Source of the DNA: Aureococcus anophagefferens
Lineage: Eukaryota; Sar; Pelagophyceae; Pelagomonadales; Pelagomonadaceae
DNA length: 64,000 nucleotides
Assembly (NCBI RefSeq): GCF_000186865.1
Contig: NW_008705562.1
Coordinates: 516,981 to 580,980 of the forward strand
Direction of reading: 5' to 3'
Below are positions 29,731 to 40,101 of the stretch, piece by piece. Made by a program: the position numbers and the translations under genes. A model generated the notes under the pieces. That model was given only the letters and a program-made list of their open reading frames with translations, was not told the DNA's origin and did not search any database. Within the stretch, counting starts at the first letter, position 1. Every line of letters begins with the position of its first letter.

Positions 29731-32700
29731 ATGGGCCGCGGCGGTGGCGGGCCGGACCGGACGACGAAGTCGGCGCTCCACGCCATCGCGCGCGCCGAGT
29801 CGCTGAGCGTGCACGAGATCCCCTTCGATGACGTGCCGCCGGAGCTGCTCTGCAGCGGCAAGCTCGACTTCCGGGTCTGGAGCATGATCGTCAGCGACAA
29901 GACGGCGCAGCGCATCGGCGCCGAGGCCAAGGCGCGGGAGCAGCGCTTCGTGGAGAAGGCCATGGCCGACATGCCCGTGCCGCCGGCCATGCCCGCGGAC
30001 GACATCCGGCCCGCGGACGCGTCGGCGTCGGCGGCCGCGTTGAGCGACGCGCGGCGCCGCGCGCGCCAGGAGGCCTACGAGGCCCAGCAGCGCAAGGCCG
30101 AGGCCGACGCGCGCAAGGCGGCCCTCGAGCGCGCCCACGTCGAGACGGGGCTCAAGGACTGCCTGTTGGGCGGCGCGACGAAGCTCACGGACGCGGGCGT
30201 CGCCGCCGTCGCCGTCGCGGCGCCCGCGCTCGTGAGCCTGGACCTCTCGGGCGCGCTGCGGGTCACGGACGTGTCGCTACGCGTCGTCGCCGCCAACTGC
30301 CTCGAGCTGCGGAAGCTCGACGCGGGCGGCTGCGCGGGTCTGGCCGGCGCGGGTCTGGCGGCCGTCGGCGCGCAGTGCCGGAAGCTCGAGCACGTGCGCC
30401 TCGCGGGCTGCGGCCGCGCCGCGACGGGCTGGGCGCTGGCGGCGCTCGTCACGGGCTGCGGCGCGTCGCTGACGCACCTCGACGTGTCCCACTGCGCGCT
30501 GCTCACGGACGCGGACTGCGGCGCGGTCGCGAAGCACTGCCCGAATTTGATTCGCCTCGACCTGTCCCACTGCCGCCAGACGGGGGACCAGGCGGCGGTG
30601 AACATCGCCGAGAAGTGCCACCGCCTCGAGTACATCAACATGGCGCGGAGCGAGCTCCTCCACAAGACGTCGGACGTCGCGCTGCTGTCGATCGCGGAGG
30701 GCTGCGGGAAGACCTTGGTCGAGCTCGACCTGAACGGCTGCGAGATGGTCACGGACGTGGGCGTCAGTTGGGTCGCCCACCAGGCCGGCGCGACGCTCGA
30801 GGTCTTCAACCTGCGGGGCTGCAACCGGCTGACGAACGCGGGGTGCCGCGCGATCGCGGACCACTGCCACGTGATCCGCGTCGTGGACCTCCGCGGCGCG
30901 CGGCGCGTGACGGACGTGGGCGTGCGCGTGCTGGGTGCCGCCTTGGGCGACACGTTGGAGACCTTGGACATCTCGAGCATGCATCTGGTCACGGACGGCG
31001 TCGACCGGGGCTTCGGCTTCGAGGGGTTGTTGGCGCTCGCGCAGGACGTGACGCGGCTCAAGTGTTTGCACCTCGACGGCTGCTTCCAGGTGTCGAACCG
31101 GGCGCTCAACGCTTTGGCGAAAGGGTGCTCGACGCTCGTCGAGCTGGGCCTCGCGGGCTGCCCGCGGCTGACGGCGAACGGCGTGGGGGCGCTGTGCCAC
31201 GCGTCGCGCGAGACGTTGGAAAAGGTGAACCTGGGCTGCTGCGGCGACTGCGTCGACGACGACCTCGTCAGTGCCCTCGCGCGCGGGTCGCCGAACCTGA
31301 AGCAGCTCTTCCTGCGGGACTGCGAGCGCTGGGGGCAGGTCGGCGCGCGCGCGATCGCGCGCCACTGCAAGCGGCTCCACCGCTTGGACTGCACGGGCTG
31401 CTCCTCACTCGACGACGAGGGCGTCGCGGCCTTCGCCGAGTGCTACTGGAAGTTCCCGGGTTTGAGGCATCTGCTCCTGGCGCACTGCCCGAAGTTCGGC
31501 GACATCGGTCTGGCGTGGCTCGTCGAGGGCCCGGGGTCGAAATCGCTCGTGACGCTGTCCATGTACCGCTGTTCCTGCACGTCGGCGGCGTTGAAGTCGT
31601 CGCGGGACCACTTCCCCCACAGCGAGATGAAGCGCGACAACGGTTTCTTCGGTTTCTGGCCGAAGCCGCGCTGGGAGCACCGCATCCAGATCCACGAGTT
31701 CGCGAAGCACCGGCGGGGCGTCGTCAAGTTGCAGTCCGCGTACCGCGCTTTACTCGGGCGCCGCGCGGCGCAGCACCTGCGGAATCTACGAGCGCTGGCG
31801 CGGGCCGTGCTCGTGCTCCAGAAGCACCGGCGCGGCTACCTCGGGCGGCGGCGCTTCGCGCGGCTGAAAGCGGAGTTCGTCCGCCGGTGGAACGCGTCGA
31901 CGACGATCGAGGCCTTCGGTCGGGGCTGCGCGGGCCGCGCGCGCGTGAAGCGCATCCGCACCCTCATCGCCTTCCGCCTGGCGACGGCGGCGGCGACGCG
32001 CATCCAGGCCGCGTACCGGGCCGTCGTCGCGCGGCGCTACGTCCGCATCCTCCAGCACCACGCGCTCCTCCGGAAGGAGCGGCGGCTCAAGGGCTGCGGC
32101 ACGATCCAGCGCATCTACCGCGGCTTCCTGGGCCGCAAGCGCTTCCAGCACTTCGTGGACCTGGACAACGCGATGATCGCGCTGCGGAACCGGTCCGCGG
32201 CGACGATCCAAAGAGCGTCGCGCTCAGGGCAGGAAAAGGGTGATTCAACGTCGCTTCAACGTGAGTGTTCCGCCCGCGCGCGTTTCGCAAACAGCACCCA
32301 CGCTTCGAGAGCGCTCCGAGAGATGATCGCTCGTCCAAAAATCAGCCAAAACGAGCGGAAAACGACCGAGATAGGAGCCTTTGAAGTTGGGAATTTCGCA
32401 CCCTTTTCCTGCCCAGGTCGCGCTGCGAGCGCGCGAAGAAGGAGGTCGCGGCGGTGCGGGCGGCGCTCAAGCTGCGGAAGCAGCGCGAGCACGCCATGGC
32501 CGTCATGCTCCAGGCGCGCGTGCGCATCATCCACACGAAGAATCTGGTGCGGAAGCGGAAGCGCGCGCGCGACGCGAAGAAGAAGGTCGCGCTCTGCCTG
32601 CAGGCGTGCTACCGCGCGAAGCGCGACTCCATCATCGTCTACATCGCCGCCGCCGAGCGGCAGAACAAGATCGAGCAGGCCGCCGCCGCCGTCATCCAGC

Positions 32701-33653
32701 GCGCGCACCGCTCCAAGGTCGCGGCGCGCGAGATGCGGCGGCGGAAGGCGCTGAAGCGGGCCAAGGAGAAGCGCGAGTGGGACGCGTCCATCGTCATCCA
32801 GAGCGGCGGGAGGGGCTACGCCTGCCGCGTGCGCGTCGCGGAGTTGAGGCGGCAGCAGGAGGAGTTCGACCGGAAGATGGCGGAGATGGAGGTCTGGGCC
32901 GCGACGCTCGTCGAGGCGGGCGTGCGGGGGCGCGGCGGCCGGAAAAGGGCCGTCGCGGTCCGCGACGCGAAGCGGTCGCGGTGGAAGGAGATGTTCGACG
33001 AGGATTCGCAGCGGCCCTTCTTCTACAACCAGATCACGGGCGAGATCCGCTGGCGGCGGCCCCAGGACCTCCTCGAGCTCATGAAGCGGCCGACGTGCGG
33101 CAACTGCGAGTACTTCGAGGCGGCCATCGAGTGCGGCACGTGCAAGGAGTTCTACTGCAACGACTGCTTCGGCCAGGTCCACTACGGCGGCAAGCGCGCG
33201 GGCCACCCCTTCCGCGCGCTCTACGACGCCTACGCGCGCCGCGTGGACTACGGCGACGGCGACTTCGAGCTCGAGTCCATGTGGCCCTCGGAGATCGTCC
33301 AGGACGACGTCGCGGGCATCCTGCTGCGCATCTCGCCCCACCGCGAGCCCGTGGAGACCGTGGGCACGTGGCAGCGCTACGCGGACCCGGACACGGGCAC
33401 GTCCTACTACTACAACCCCGTCTCCGGCGAGGGCACGTACGAGGAGCCGCGCGCGGTCGCGGAGCACCTGTCCCTGACGAACTACCAGTACGCGAAGCAG
33501 ATGTCGGACCAGTACGCGGTCCTCGGCGCCGCGCCGGACCCCTACGCGCAGTCGAACCCCTACGCGGACCCCTACTACGCGCAGACGAACCAGGCCATCG
33601 AGCCGCAGCAGGACACGAACTTGTACTCGCACCTCGAGTACGGGGCGACGTAA
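29731..33653 (+). CDS. LRR (FBXL-type), multi-IQ, WW and B-box scaffold protein, 1240 aa (2 exons)
   Basis: Exons 29731-32216 and 32417-33653 join to 1240 residues. After a helical N-terminus there are about 15 cysteine-containing LRRs (LVSLDLSGALRVTDVSL, LVELDLNGCEMVTDVGV) over residues 140-620. Next come several IQ motifs (VVKLQSAYRALLGRR, AATRIQAAYRAVVARR, CGTIQRIYRGFLGRK) to about 970, for calmodulin binding. A WW domain (WKEMFDEDSQRPFFYNQITGEIRW cut at about 1016-1040), a B-box-like zinc site (CGNCEYF, CGTCKEFYCNDC, H) near 1055-1090 and a second WW domain (YYYNPVSGEGTYEEP) near 1150 follow. The C-terminal tail repeats NPYADPYY. No F-box is evident. It is probably a calcium-responsive scaffold, perhaps ciliary. 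The introner sits inside the IQ array. It converges on the next gene with 2 bp between stops. Confidence 0.85.
32225..32416 (+). mobile_element. Introner element, family A, reversed, in LRR/IQ/WW gene
   Basis: The 192-bp copy is flanked by a perfect GTCGCGCT duplication (32217-32224 and 32417-32424). Intron 32217-32416 is GT-AG. It is inserted in the opposite orientation to most A copies, yet its terminal CAG still serves as acceptor because both ends are near-identical inverted repeats. Confidence 0.95.
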
Positions 33654-33655
33654 GC

Positions 33656-34987
33656 TTAGCCGAAGGAGTGGAAGCCGAGCTTGCCGTGGCGCTCGAGGCG
33701 GCCGCAGCCCGACAGGCAGGCCCCGTCGGGGAGATATACTCCCGCTTTCGCGTCGTCCGTCGCGGGGAGGGGGGGCCGCACGACGCGCGGTGGTCGCCCG
33801 CGTGCTTGACCACGCAGCGGAGGCTGTGCTGCAGCGCGTGGTGCTGCCAGAACCTACGAAGCATGACGGTGACGATTTCTCATTGTTTTCCCACCCGAAA
33901 TCTGTCGAAAATCGTCACGGCCACAGGACGCTGGCCAGAACCCGCGGATGTTGTTGACGACGAGGCCGTCGCCGGCGATCCACCAGCTCGAGAGGCCGTC
34001 GAGGTCGAAGAACGGCGGCGCGGCGACCGGCGGCGGGCCGTCCGGGTTCCGGTCCGCGAGCATCAAAGCGTGGACGAGGCGCCCGACGTTCGACGAGAAC
34101 GTGCCGACGACGTGGCCCGTCCGCGCCATCAACAAAATCTCCGCGGCGATGGCCGCGGCTTGCCGGTCGTCGCACGCGTCCTTTTTGGGGGGCTCGTAGG
34201 CGTAGGCGTCGGCGACGCGGACGGGCCGCCAGCCGCGCAAAGCCTGGGCGACGGCGCCGTGGGTCTCCTTCCGGTCCGAGCAGACGAGCACGTCCGCGAA
34301 GCCGCGCTCGTTCGATATCGCGATCGCGGCGTTCGCGTACTCCTTCCAATTGTGGAGTATCGCTTCTTTGTCCTTCTCGCCGATGCGCGCGTGGATCGAC
34401 AGGACGGCGCGGAGGTCTTCGACGCCGGGGAAGAGCGCGGCGCGGAGGCCGGCGACGTGGCGCGCGAGGCACGCGCGCGGCCGCGTCGCGTACGCGGCGA
34501 CGGCGGCGGCCCAGAAGTAGGGCGGCTGGTCCCGGAGGTCGCCGTCGCGCCGCGCCGCGGCGACGAAGGCGCTCGGGGTTTTCGTTTCGTTGAGCGCCTT
34601 CGGGCTGAGCTGGAAGCGGCTCGCGCTGGCTTTCGCTGTTTTGCCGTCGGCGGCGCAGGCCGTGAGCGGCAGGAAGAGCGAGGTTTCTTGGAACGCGCAG
34701 GCGACGTCGAAGTCGTGGCCGCGCCCGCGGCCGCAGGCCCTGGGCCGCTGCACCGCGAGCACGCGGCCGTTGAGCAGCGCCGACGACAGCGCCGCGAGCA
34801 CGCTGTGGATGCCCGAGGCGAAGCCCGCGACGTGCGTGCGCGCGTGCAGCAGGTCGACGTCGGCGCCGCAGTTCGCCTGCGATTCCGCCACGAGCGCCAC
34901 GGCGCGCTCGAAGGTCGTCGGCGCTGCGGAAGCGCGGGCGAGGCAGAAGAGAACGCAAAGGCCGAGCATCGCAGCCCACTTGTGCAT
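33656..34987 (-). CDS. FUT8-like (GT23) fucosyltransferase, 399 aa (3 exons)
   Basis: Exons 34987-33942, 33853-33789 and 33744-33656 join to 399 residues. The start at 34987 gives a signal peptide/anchor (MHKWAAMLGLCVLFCLARASA). VLSIHARIGEKDKE corresponds to the conserved HxRR/TDK donor site of GT23. DVLVCSDRKETH and GTFSSNVGRLVHALM correspond to the later FUT8 motifs (GTFSS). The product would be a Golgi fucosyltransferase acting on N-glycans or another glycan. The first intron is a family C introner, the second is only 44 bp with a GC donor. Together they are needed to reach the stop at 33656. It converges on the LRR/IQ/WW gene; the two stop codons lie in the palindrome TAAGCTTA (33651-33658). 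Confidence 0.8.
33854..33933 (-). mobile_element. Introner element, family C, in FUT8-like gene
   Basis: The 80-bp element starts CAGCGTCCTGTGGCCGTGAC and ends CGTCATGCTTCGTAG. Inner inverted repeats CGTGACGATTT and AAATCGTCACCG pair around a short loop. The flanking duplication GTTCTGGC is perfect (33846-33853 and 33934-33941). Intron 33941-33854 is GT-AG and restores IRGFWQHHALQ. Confidence 0.92.
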
Positions 34988-35150
34988 CACAGCAGCCCGC
35001 TAGCTTATCACGACGCTTTTGATCACATCGTGTGCCTCAACTTGGAGTCAAGGAGAAAAGGTGAAGTTTCGCGCGGTCGATCGGTCGAGACGAGCTGTGT
35101 CAGCCGCTCAACCTCGCAACGAAACACCGCGTCTTGCAGCCGCTCTTGCA

Positions 35151-36233
35151 ATGCCGACGCCGCTGCTCTGGCTCCTCGCGAGCGCCTCGGCGTTCGGCCC
35201 GCGCACGCAGCAGCGCGCGCCGCTGCCGCCGCCGCCCGCGGCGTCGCCGATGCCCGTGCGCGTCGCCACGGGCGCCACGGGCGCGGCCTGGGTCGCGCTG
35301 GGCGCCAGGACCTTCGACGTCGAGTCGTCGCGACAGCTCGTCGGCGCGCTCGGCGTCGCGACGGCGACGTTCGAGGACAACATCCGCGAGCCCGCGGCGG
35401 GCTTCCTCGAGCTCACGTCGCCCGTCTTCGTGCTCGAGGGCGCGCTGCTCGTCGCGCTCGCGGCGAACGTCTTCGAGGCGCGGCCCGCCGACGCCGCGCG
35501 CGTCGGCGCGTCGCTCGCGCTCGCGTCCGCCGCGACGCTCGCGGGCCTCGCCGTCGCGACGTCGAGCGGCGCCCCGGTGGTCGATCAGGGCGTCGTCGGG
35601 CCCGCCGTCGACCTCCTCTTCCTCACGGCGGCCGTGGCCGTCAAGGCCGTCGGCGCGTCCGGCGTCGACGACGTCGCCGCGCTCCTCAAGGGCGACGCCG
35701 TGGACCTCGCGACGGACCGCGGCGAGTCCGCCGGCGGCGGCTTTTACAGAACGCTCGCGACGTTCTACCGGGGCTCGACGCTCGTCGGGATCCTCGTCGG
35801 CGCGTCCTTCATCTTCAGCCCCGTGAACCCCATCGGCATCTTCGAGACGGAGTCCGCGGCGACGCACCTGTTCCGCGCGGTCTGCGGCATCTACATCGCG
35901 CTCGTGCTCTGCCCGGCGGAGAGCTTGTTGTGGCGCTGCACGAAGGCCGGCGAGCTCGACCGGGCCGCGGCGCGCGCGCTCAACGGCGCCGTGGGCCTCG
36001 CGTCCGGCCTCCTCGTCGTCGACGGGCGCGTCCAGGTCGAGACGGGGTCCAAGGCCTTCGCGGAGCTCGTCGCCGCGCAGCCCGACTCGCCCATCGTCCA
36101 AATGGTCAACGCGGGCGACGTCGGCCGCTCCGAGACGAACACGACCGCGGCCTTCACCGTCGGCCTCATCGTCGCGCTCTTCTACCTCGCCCAGGCCGCG
36201 GCGCCGCCCGCGGTCGACGACGCGCCGAGGTAA
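35151..36233 (+). CDS. Plastid-targeted (ASAFGP) membrane protein, 360 aa
   Basis: Intronless from ATG 35151. The N-terminus MPTPLLWLLASASAFGPRTQ is a signal peptide ending at the ASA-FGP cleavage motif, followed by a short basic/Pro-rich stretch. That is the bipartite presequence that stramenopiles use for import into a complex plastid, with Phe at +1. The remainder has about six hydrophobic segments separated by acidic loops (GLAVATSSGAPVVDQG, LVGILVGASFIFSPVNPIG, AFTVGLIVALFYLAQAA). I do not recognise the family. A thylakoid or envelope location is inferred only from the presequence. It converges on the K+ channel gene with 6 bp between stops. Confidence 0.75.
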   Translation: MPTPLLWLLASASAFGPRTQQRAPLPPPPAASPMPVRVATGATGAAWVALGARTFDVESSRQLVGALGVATATFEDNIREPAAGFLELTSPVFVLEGALLVALAANVFEARPADAARVGASLALASAATLAGLAVATSSGAPVVDQGVVGPAVDLLFLTAAVAVKAVGASGVDDVAALLKGDAVDLATDRGESAGGGFYRTLATFYRGSTLVGILVGASFIFSPVNPIGIFETESAATHLFRAVCGIYIALVLCPAESLLWRCTKAGELDRAAARALNGAVGLASGLLVVDGRVQVETGSKAFAELVAAQPDSPIVQMVNAGDVGRSETNTTAAFTVGLIVALFYLAQAAAPPAVDDAPR

Positions 36234-36239
36234 CTCACA

Positions 36240-37599
36240 TTAGTCGCCGACGTCGGCCCGCGCGGCGATGGCGTCCACCGTCGCCGCGAACTCGCTCGCG
36301 TCGAGCGCGCCGTCGCCGGAGTCGTCGCCGACGGAGATGAAGCGCCGGAGCGACGCGTCGCCGACGTCCGCGAAGCCGTCGAAGCGCCGAAGATCGTCGA
36401 AGCGCACGACGCCGCTTCGGGACATGCGCGCGAAGAGCTCGGCCGCGGGCCGCTGTTGCAGCGCCTCCAGCAGTTCCGGCGCCGCCGTCTCCGCGAAGAA
36501 GCCCCGGAGGTCGTCGCCGTCCAGCACGCCGCTCCCGTCGGCGTCGAGGCGGTCGAAGGTCTCGAGCACGCGGCGCACGTCCGCGGCGCGGACCTTGTCC
36601 TGGCGCACCAATAGAGCGAGCGCGAAGCTCGACCGGTCCACGGCGCCCGTACCGCCGCCCGTCAGCTCGTCGGCCCGGCCGGCGATGTAGACGAGCTCGT
36701 CGCGATCGAGCTCGTCGCCGAGCTGCGCGAGGACGAAGCGCTGCTGCGCGGCGCGGCGCGCCTCGAAGGGCAGCGCGGCGAGCGAGCCCAGCGCGCTCGC
36801 GACGAGCGACGACCCGAGCAGCAGGAGCGGGATCGCCAGCGCCTTGCCCGCGTCCGTGCGCGGGACGACGTCGCCGTAGCCGACCGTCGACACCGTCGCC
36901 ACCGCGAAGTAGAACGCGTCGAGGGGGCGGAGCGCCTCCACCTTCGCGAAGGCCGCCGTCGCCGCGCCGACGAGCAGCACGACGGCGCCGAGGGACGTCG
37001 CCGTGCGCCTCTGGAGCGCCGAGACCGCGTCGTCCGCGTCGTCGGCCTCCGCCTACCAAGCATGACGGTGACGACTTTTCATCGTTTTCCCAGCCCAAAT
37101 CTCTCGAAAACCGTCACGGCCGCAGGACGCTGGCCTCGGCCTCGAGCAGGGCGGACGCGACGATCTCGCCGAAGACGAGGCCGACGACGGCGACGCCCAC
37201 GAGGCAGTAGAGCGCCGTGAACAGCTTCGCGGCGTCGGATTCGACCCGGAGGTCGCCGTAGCCCACCGTGCTCACCGTCGCGGCGACGAAGTAGCACGCG
37301 TCGAGGAGCGACCAGCCGGGCTCGACGACGACGTCGTAGGCCGCTGATCCCAGGACGACGAAGCCGACGGCGACGCCCACGGCGGCGGCCACCGGCGGCG
37401 CCGTGTCCACGACGGCCGGCCGGAAGCCCTCGCGGTCGTCGCTGCCGTCGCGCACCTCGCTCGGCGTCGCACGGCGGCGCGTGCGAGGCTCGAAGCGAGG
37501 CTCGATGCACACCGCGGCGCGCGACCGCGGCGCCGTGGGTATGCGCAGGGCCGACGCGGCGATTGCGAAGCCCAGGCAGCGCCAGCGTCGGGCCGCCAT
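36240..37599 (-). CDS. Two-pore potassium channel with EF-hands, 423 aa (2 exons)
   Basis: Exons 37599-37141 and 37052-36240 join to 423 residues. Two pore loops carry the K+ selectivity filter, TVSTVGYGDLRV in exon 1 and TVSTVGYGDVVPRT in exon 2, each followed by a hydrophobic helix and preceded by another, giving four membrane segments. The cytosolic C-terminus holds EF-hand loops (DADGSGVLDGDD and DDSGDGALDASE), so calcium regulation is likely, as in plant TPK channels. The N-terminus (MAARRWRCLGFAIAASALR) may be a targeting sequence but lacks the Phe of the plastid motif. Membrane location (vacuole, thylakoid or plasma membrane) is unknown. The family C introner lies between the two pore halves. 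Confidence 0.9.
37053..37132 (-). mobile_element. Introner element, family C, in K+ channel gene
   Basis: The 80-bp element starts CAGCGTCCTGCGGCCGTGAC and ends CGTCATGCTTGGTAG, about 87% identical by eye to the copy at 33854. Flanks GCCGAGGC (37133-37140) and GCGGAGGC (37045-37052) form the 8-bp duplication with one mismatch. Intron 37140-37053 is GC-AG. Confidence 0.92.
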
Positions 37600-38796
37600 A
37601 TCGGCAGCCCCGAAAATGGGTGAAGATTGGCTGCATCATGTTTCATTGATGCGATGCTGCTGCTTTTCGGGCAGCCCTCTCATTTGTCTGAGGCCGGGAA
37701 CAGATGCAAGAGAAGGGAATTTTAAAAAGATTTAAAAAGAAAGGAAAGGGAAAGTAGGAGGCTTGCTTGATCCGAACTTGAGTGCACGATGCCGTCCCTG
37801 AGCGGTGTGCCACGACTGCAAGTGCCGGCGCGCGCGCAGCTGCGACGACGAGCTCCAATTTTTCTAGCGCGCTGCGCGCGGGGTCGGAGCTGGCCGCCAC
37901 GCGGAGGCGCATGGACAGCTAACTACGCGATTACGACGAAGTTTCGAAGATGCTGCTCAAAATTTCTACCGCGCTTCGCGCGGGGAGGATTGCACCGAGG
38001 CCGCGCGGACGAGGCTGTAGCCTCTTGGACACGCGCGGCGTCTTGTTCTGCGTGCGGAATAGATTTCGAAGCGCACATAGTCGTGGATCTTCGGCCGACA
38101 CATGGGCGCGCGCGCGCGTGCCGTGCGCGCGCCGCCGCGCGCGGCAACGATGTCTCGCCGCGCGCCACGGACGTGGACCACGTCATCGGCGGCCCGGAGG
38201 ACGCCTTCGACGACATGGGCGCGCCGATGCGGATCAATTCCTCGCCGCTCGTCTGCGAGGGCTTGTGCTCGGGGCCGCGGGGTTGCGGCGCGCGCGGCGA
38301 CGACGTCACGAGACGCGCCGCGGATCATCGGCGACCTGGAGGCTGGCCTCGGCGACGTCCCGAGCCGCATCAACGGCGGCGGCGACAGGCACACGACGAA
38401 TTCGTCGCTGTCGTCGGCCGCGGCGTCCATGTCGGCGCGAGGCAGCCCACAACGACGACAGGAACACGCCGCCGTCGCGCACGGCAAGGCCGCGGGGCAG
38501 CCCCGGGAGTTGCCGTGGGGCGCGGAAGGTATGCGACGGCATTTCGACGCGCTGGAAGCCCTGGAAAGGCGCCAGCAGGGCAGCCGATCCCGACACGGAA
38601 GCGCTGCGCATAGGCGTGAGCGGCGCGTTCACCGTGTGTAGAGGCATGAGTGGCGGAGATCGCGTGTGAACAAGCGGCACTAAAGACTTCACCTTGTGAA
38701 CGAAATGAGTGGTTCACACAACTTCTCTTGCTATTCATTTGGGTCTGTCTGTGACGCGCGCTCGAGGCGCGCGCGCCGTCGTTCCTTCGCGGCGCC
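37600..38796. other. Intergenic, no supported gene
   Basis: About 1.2 kb between the divergent K+ channel and transporter genes. The part at 37640-37790 is AT-richer and purine-rich (AAAAAGATTTAAAAAGAAAGG). The part at 37800-38690 has open frames on both strands but none with protein-like composition, and I see no domain. Short similar runs GCGCGCTGCGCGCGGGG and GCGCTTCGCGCGGGG occur at about 37868 and 37971. A small or degenerate gene cannot be excluded. Confidence 0.45.
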
Positions 38797-40095
38797 ATGG
38801 ACCGGTCGACGTTCGACGGTTGGCTCCTGACCATCGTGACGCTGCTGCTCTGGGGGTCCATCGGCACGCTCGCGAAGGCGTCGAAGGTGAAGTGGGCCAC
38901 GTTCTATTCCTACTACGCCTGCGGCATCGTCGTCGCCGCGTCGCTCCTGGGCGCCTCCCTGGACTTCGCGACGGTCTTCGCGGAGGCGCGGCGCGCGTCG
39001 GGCGGCGCGCTGTTCTACGCGTCGCTCGCGGGCGTCTGCGGCTGCGTCGGCAGCATGCTCTTCCTCTCGAGCATCGAGCTCATCGGCGTCACGTTGTCGT
39101 ACCCCGTCGTCACGGGCCTCGAGATGACCCTGGGCACGGTGCTGCTCTACCTGGCGGACCCGCAGGACCTGAGCGCGGGCTACCTCGCCGCGGCGCTCGT
39201 CGCCGTCCTCGCGGCCGTCGCGCTCGACGCGTTGGCGCAGCTCCAGCTCACGCTCGACGAGGAGGCGGCCGCGCGCGCGGGCGCCGTCGTCGCGGAGCCG
39301 GCGCCGGCCAAGGGCGAGGGCGACGCGCTCATCAAGGGCCTCGTGCCGCCGCCGCCGCTGTCCTTCCGCCACCGGTCGACGTCGCTCGGCAAGCTCGACT
39401 TCGTCGTCGAGGACGCGGAGGAGACGGACGTGCCCTTCGACAGCGGCGACGACGACTCCGACGCCGAGGCCGGCGACTTCGTGACCATGCCCCTGTCGCC
39501 CCACCTCGCGCGCGCGCACTCCGTCGACGTGTTGGCGTCGAACCGGCTCCTCGAGACGCCCGCGAGCCCGCGGTCGCCGAGGGTCGACAAGTCGGCGAAG
39601 AAGGTCGTCCGGCGGGGCCTGCGGCGCGCGGCCGCGGCGGGCCTGCTGATGAGCCTCTGGCCCGTGCTCGAGGCGCTCGCGCTCGAGGAGGACGACGGGC
39701 TCTCGGTGTTCACGTTCATGGTCCTCTTCGGCTTGAGCCACTCCGTGGCCGTGGTCGTCGCCGTGCCCGTCCGGAGCCTGTACCTGAAGCGCCCCTCCTC
39801 GAAGAGCTCGCCCGCGGAGCCCATGGCCGGCGTCTGCGGCCGGGCCTGCGCGTGCGGCCTCGCCGCGGGCGCGTTCTGGTACAGCGGCGCGGTCTTCGTC
39901 TTCGTCGCCGGCACGAAGATCGGCGTCACCGTCGCCGTGTCCGTGGGCCGCTGCTCGCCCGTCGTCGCGGCGCTCTGGGGCATCCTGGTCTGGCGCGAGG
40001 CGCAGCACGCGAAGCACCGCGCGTCCCTCTACATCGCCGCCATGTTCGCGTGCTACGTCGTCGGCATCGTCCTCATCGCCTGCTCCGCGCGATAA
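38797..40095 (+). CDS. DMT-superfamily transporter, ureide-permease-like, 432 aa
   Basis: Intronless, complete. About ten hydrophobic segments form two five-helix halves. They are separated by a long, acidic, Ser-rich cytosolic loop (about residues 155-270) with phospho-type sites (SPHLARAHS, TPASPRSPR). The first helix (LLTIVTLLLWGSIGTLAKAS) resembles the LxFWGTWP start of ureide permeases and related EamA/DMT carriers. The pairing FYSYYACGIV, then SVGRCSPVVAALWGILVWRE and the last helix fit DMT topology. Substrate unknown: a nitrogenous solute or sugar is possible. The close location of an ammonium transporter elsewhere in the window is not evidence of a shared role. It converges on the next gene with 6 bp between stops. 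Confidence 0.65.
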   Translation: MDRSTFDGWLLTIVTLLLWGSIGTLAKASKVKWATFYSYYACGIVVAASLLGASLDFATVFAEARRASGGALFYASLAGVCGCVGSMLFLSSIELIGVTLSYPVVTGLEMTLGTVLLYLADPQDLSAGYLAAALVAVLAAVALDALAQLQLTLDEEAAARAGAVVAEPAPAKGEGDALIKGLVPPPPLSFRHRSTSLGKLDFVVEDAEETDVPFDSGDDDSDAEAGDFVTMPLSPHLARAHSVDVLASNRLLETPASPRSPRVDKSAKKVVRRGLRRAAAAGLLMSLWPVLEALALEEDDGLSVFTFMVLFGLSHSVAVVVAVPVRSLYLKRPSSKSSPAEPMAGVCGRACACGLAAGAFWYSGAVFVFVAGTKIGVTVAVSVGRCSPVVAALWGILVWREAQHAKHRASLYIAAMFACYVVGIVLIACSAR

Positions 40096-40101
40096 AGCGT
40101 C

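Noticed and set aside
32381..36340. Open frame of 1319 codons on the plus strand
   Set aside because: It crosses the end of one gene, an antisense gene and the next gene in shifted frames, with low-complexity composition. It is a GC-driven artefact.
37789..38613. Open frame of 274 codons in the 37.6-38.8 kb spacer
   Set aside because: Composition is Arg/Ala/Gly-rich, equally long frames exist on both strands and no domain or targeting signal is visible.
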